Of a stretch of 64,000 nucleotides of DNA, positions 62,501 to 64,000 are shown in pieces. The notes beneath the pieces are model-generated. The model did no database searches. It saw only the letters and a program-made list of their open reading frames with translations, and was not told the DNA's origin. The DNA is from Euptelea pleiosperma (taxonomy: Eukaryota > Streptophyta > Magnoliopsida > Ranunculales > Eupteleaceae), in contig CM068545.1 in the NCBI GenBank assembly GCA_035048495.1, positions 45,626,450-45,690,449 on the forward strand, read 5' to 3'. The translations under genes and the position numbers were made by a program. Every line of letters starts with the position of its first letter. The stretch's first letter is position 1.

Positions 62501-64000
62501 CAACACTTCAAATGTGTTGAAACAATTGAAATGGAAGAGAATGAGTCAAATTACGAGGTCCGGTTGTGCAAAACTCACTAGTTATAAGCTTTGGAATGTG
62601 ACGCACAAACTGAGTCCAATTAGAGTCATTGATGCACGAATGGGACAAACTTGTTCCTATAGTCCCGAATCTTGTTCTAACACTTCAAATGTGTTAAAAC
62701 AATTCTAATAGAAGATATTGAGTGAAATTACGAAGTCTGGTTGCGAAAAAGTCAGTAATTATAGGCTTAGGAATGTAACACCCAATCTGAGTCCAATTAG
62801 AGACATTGACGAACGAATGGAGCAAACTTGTTCCGACAGTCCCGAATCTTGTTCCAACACATCAAATGCGTTAAAACAATTGTAATAGAAGATATTGAGT
62901 CAAATTACGGATTCCGATTGCGAAAAAGTAAGTAATTATAGGCTTAGGAATGTAACACACAAATTGAGTCCAATTAGAGACATTGACGAACGGATGGAGC
63001 AAACTTCTTTCGACTGTCCTAAATCTTGTTCATACACTTCAAATGTGTTGAAACAATAGTAATGGAAGAGTTTGAGTCAAATTACAGGGTCCGGTTGCGA
63101 AAAAGTCACTAGTTATAGGCTTCGGAATGTAACGCACAAACTGAGTCCAAATAGAGACATTGACGCACGGATGGAGCAAAATTGTTGCGACTGTCCCGAA
63201 TCTTTCTCAAACACTTCAAATGTGTTGAAACAATATAGTAATGGAAGAGTTTGAGTCAAATTACGATGTCCGGTTGCACAAAAGTCACTAGTTATAGGCT
63301 TCGGAATGTAACAACCAAACTGAGTCCAATTAGAGTCATTGACGCACGGATGGAACAAACTTGTTTCAACTATCCCGATTCTTGTTCTAACACTTCAAAT
63401 GTGTTAAAACAATTATAATAGAAGATATTGAGTCAAATTACGAAGTTCGGTTGTGAAAAAGTCAATAACAAATTTGTTCCGATAGTCCTGAATCTTGTTC
63501 CAACACTTCAAATGTGTTGAAACAATTACAATGGAAGAGATTGAGTCAAATTACGAGGTCCGGTTGTGCAAAACTCACTAGTTATAAGCTTTGGAATGTG
63601 ACGCACAAACTGAGTCCAATTAGAGTCATTGATGCACGAATGGGACAAACTTGTTCCTATAGTCCCGAATCTTGTTCTAACACTTCAAATGTGTTAAACC
63701 AATTCTAATAGAAGATATTGAGTGAAATTACGAAGTCTGGTTGCGAAAAAGTTAGTAATTATAGGCTTAGGAATGTAACACCCAATCTGAGTCCAATTAG
63801 AGACATTGACGAACGAATGGGGCAAACTTGTTCCGACTGTCCCGAATCTTTTTTCAACAGTTCAAATGTGTTGAAACAATTGTAATGGAAGATACTAAGT
63901 TAAATTACGAGATCCGGTTGTGCAAATGAAACTAGTTATAAGCTTGGGAATGTAACGCACAAACTGAGTCCAATTAGGGTCATTGACGCACGAATGCGGT
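56520..64000 (+). repeat. Multi-kilobase duplication block, copy 2 and start of copy 3
   Basis: A recurs at 56.52-59.04 kb, B at 59.04-60.97, C at 60.97-61.6, and A again from 61.6 kb to the window end. 49,144 aligns with 56,561 (offset 7,417), as does 51,720 with 59,137. 54,261 aligns with 61,673 (offset 7,412), and 56,561 with 61,673 (offset 5,112). Agreement is close apart from many single-base indels between 56.1 and 60.8 kb. The array continues past the window end. No gene is seen. Confidence 0.82.

Noticed and set aside
1..64000. tRNA, rRNA, telomeric repeats or host genes in the satellite
   Set aside because: I saw no cloverleaf-type conserved boxes, rDNA-like segments, TTTAGGG arrays or non-repeat sequence outside the two LINEs. 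A covariance-model search would be decisive, but none is expected.
1..64000. A new multi-gene biological system
   Set aside because: There is no set of co-located genes. The only protein-coding remnants are two retrotransposon fragments, so the novelty is limited to repeat organisation.

Overview
The window is eukaryotic and almost certainly plant (probably eudicot) nuclear heterochromatin. About 61 of 64 kb is one tandem satellite with a 176-177 bp monomer, roughly 350 copies, all in the same orientation. The only other DNA is two 5'-truncated plant L1-type LINE retrotransposons at 30,493-32,632 and 33,061-33,756. The assignment rests on the nucleosome-sized monomer, higher-order repeat (HOR) structure and plant-type LINEs with a C-terminal RNase H. 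The species cannot be named from sequence alone. A centromeric or pericentromeric origin is an inference.

Layout. (1) 1 to about 13.5 kb: a regular HOR array in which nine monomers (m1-m9) form a 1,590 bp unit, in eight full copies plus partial ends. Copies alternate between two variants, giving a 3,180 bp super-period. (2) 13.5-30.5 kb: a mosaic of the same monomer family with shorter HORs (6-mer of about 998 bp, 7-mer of about 1,238 bp), chimeric monomers and an internally deleted 113 bp monomer amplified many times. (3) 30.5-33.8 kb: two same-orientation LINE fragments 428 bp apart. The first has an 18 bp target-site duplication, a 34-A tail and an open ORF2 remnant. The second is shorter and has no target-site duplication. 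(4) 33.8-37.05 kb: includes a solitary 9-mer HOR copy that aligns to the window start at a constant 34,923 bp offset. (5) 37.05-49.1 kb: more mosaic satellite. (6) 49.1-64 kb: recent multi-kilobase duplications (period about 7.4 kb) with a cluster of single-base indels at 56.1-60.8 kb that looks like sequencing error.

No host protein-coding gene, tRNA, rRNA or CRISPR array was found. The many short open frames in the satellite are artefacts of a 177 bp (3 x 59) monomer that lacks a stop in one frame. I saw no new enzymatic or defence system. The interest lies in the repeat architecture and its recombination history.
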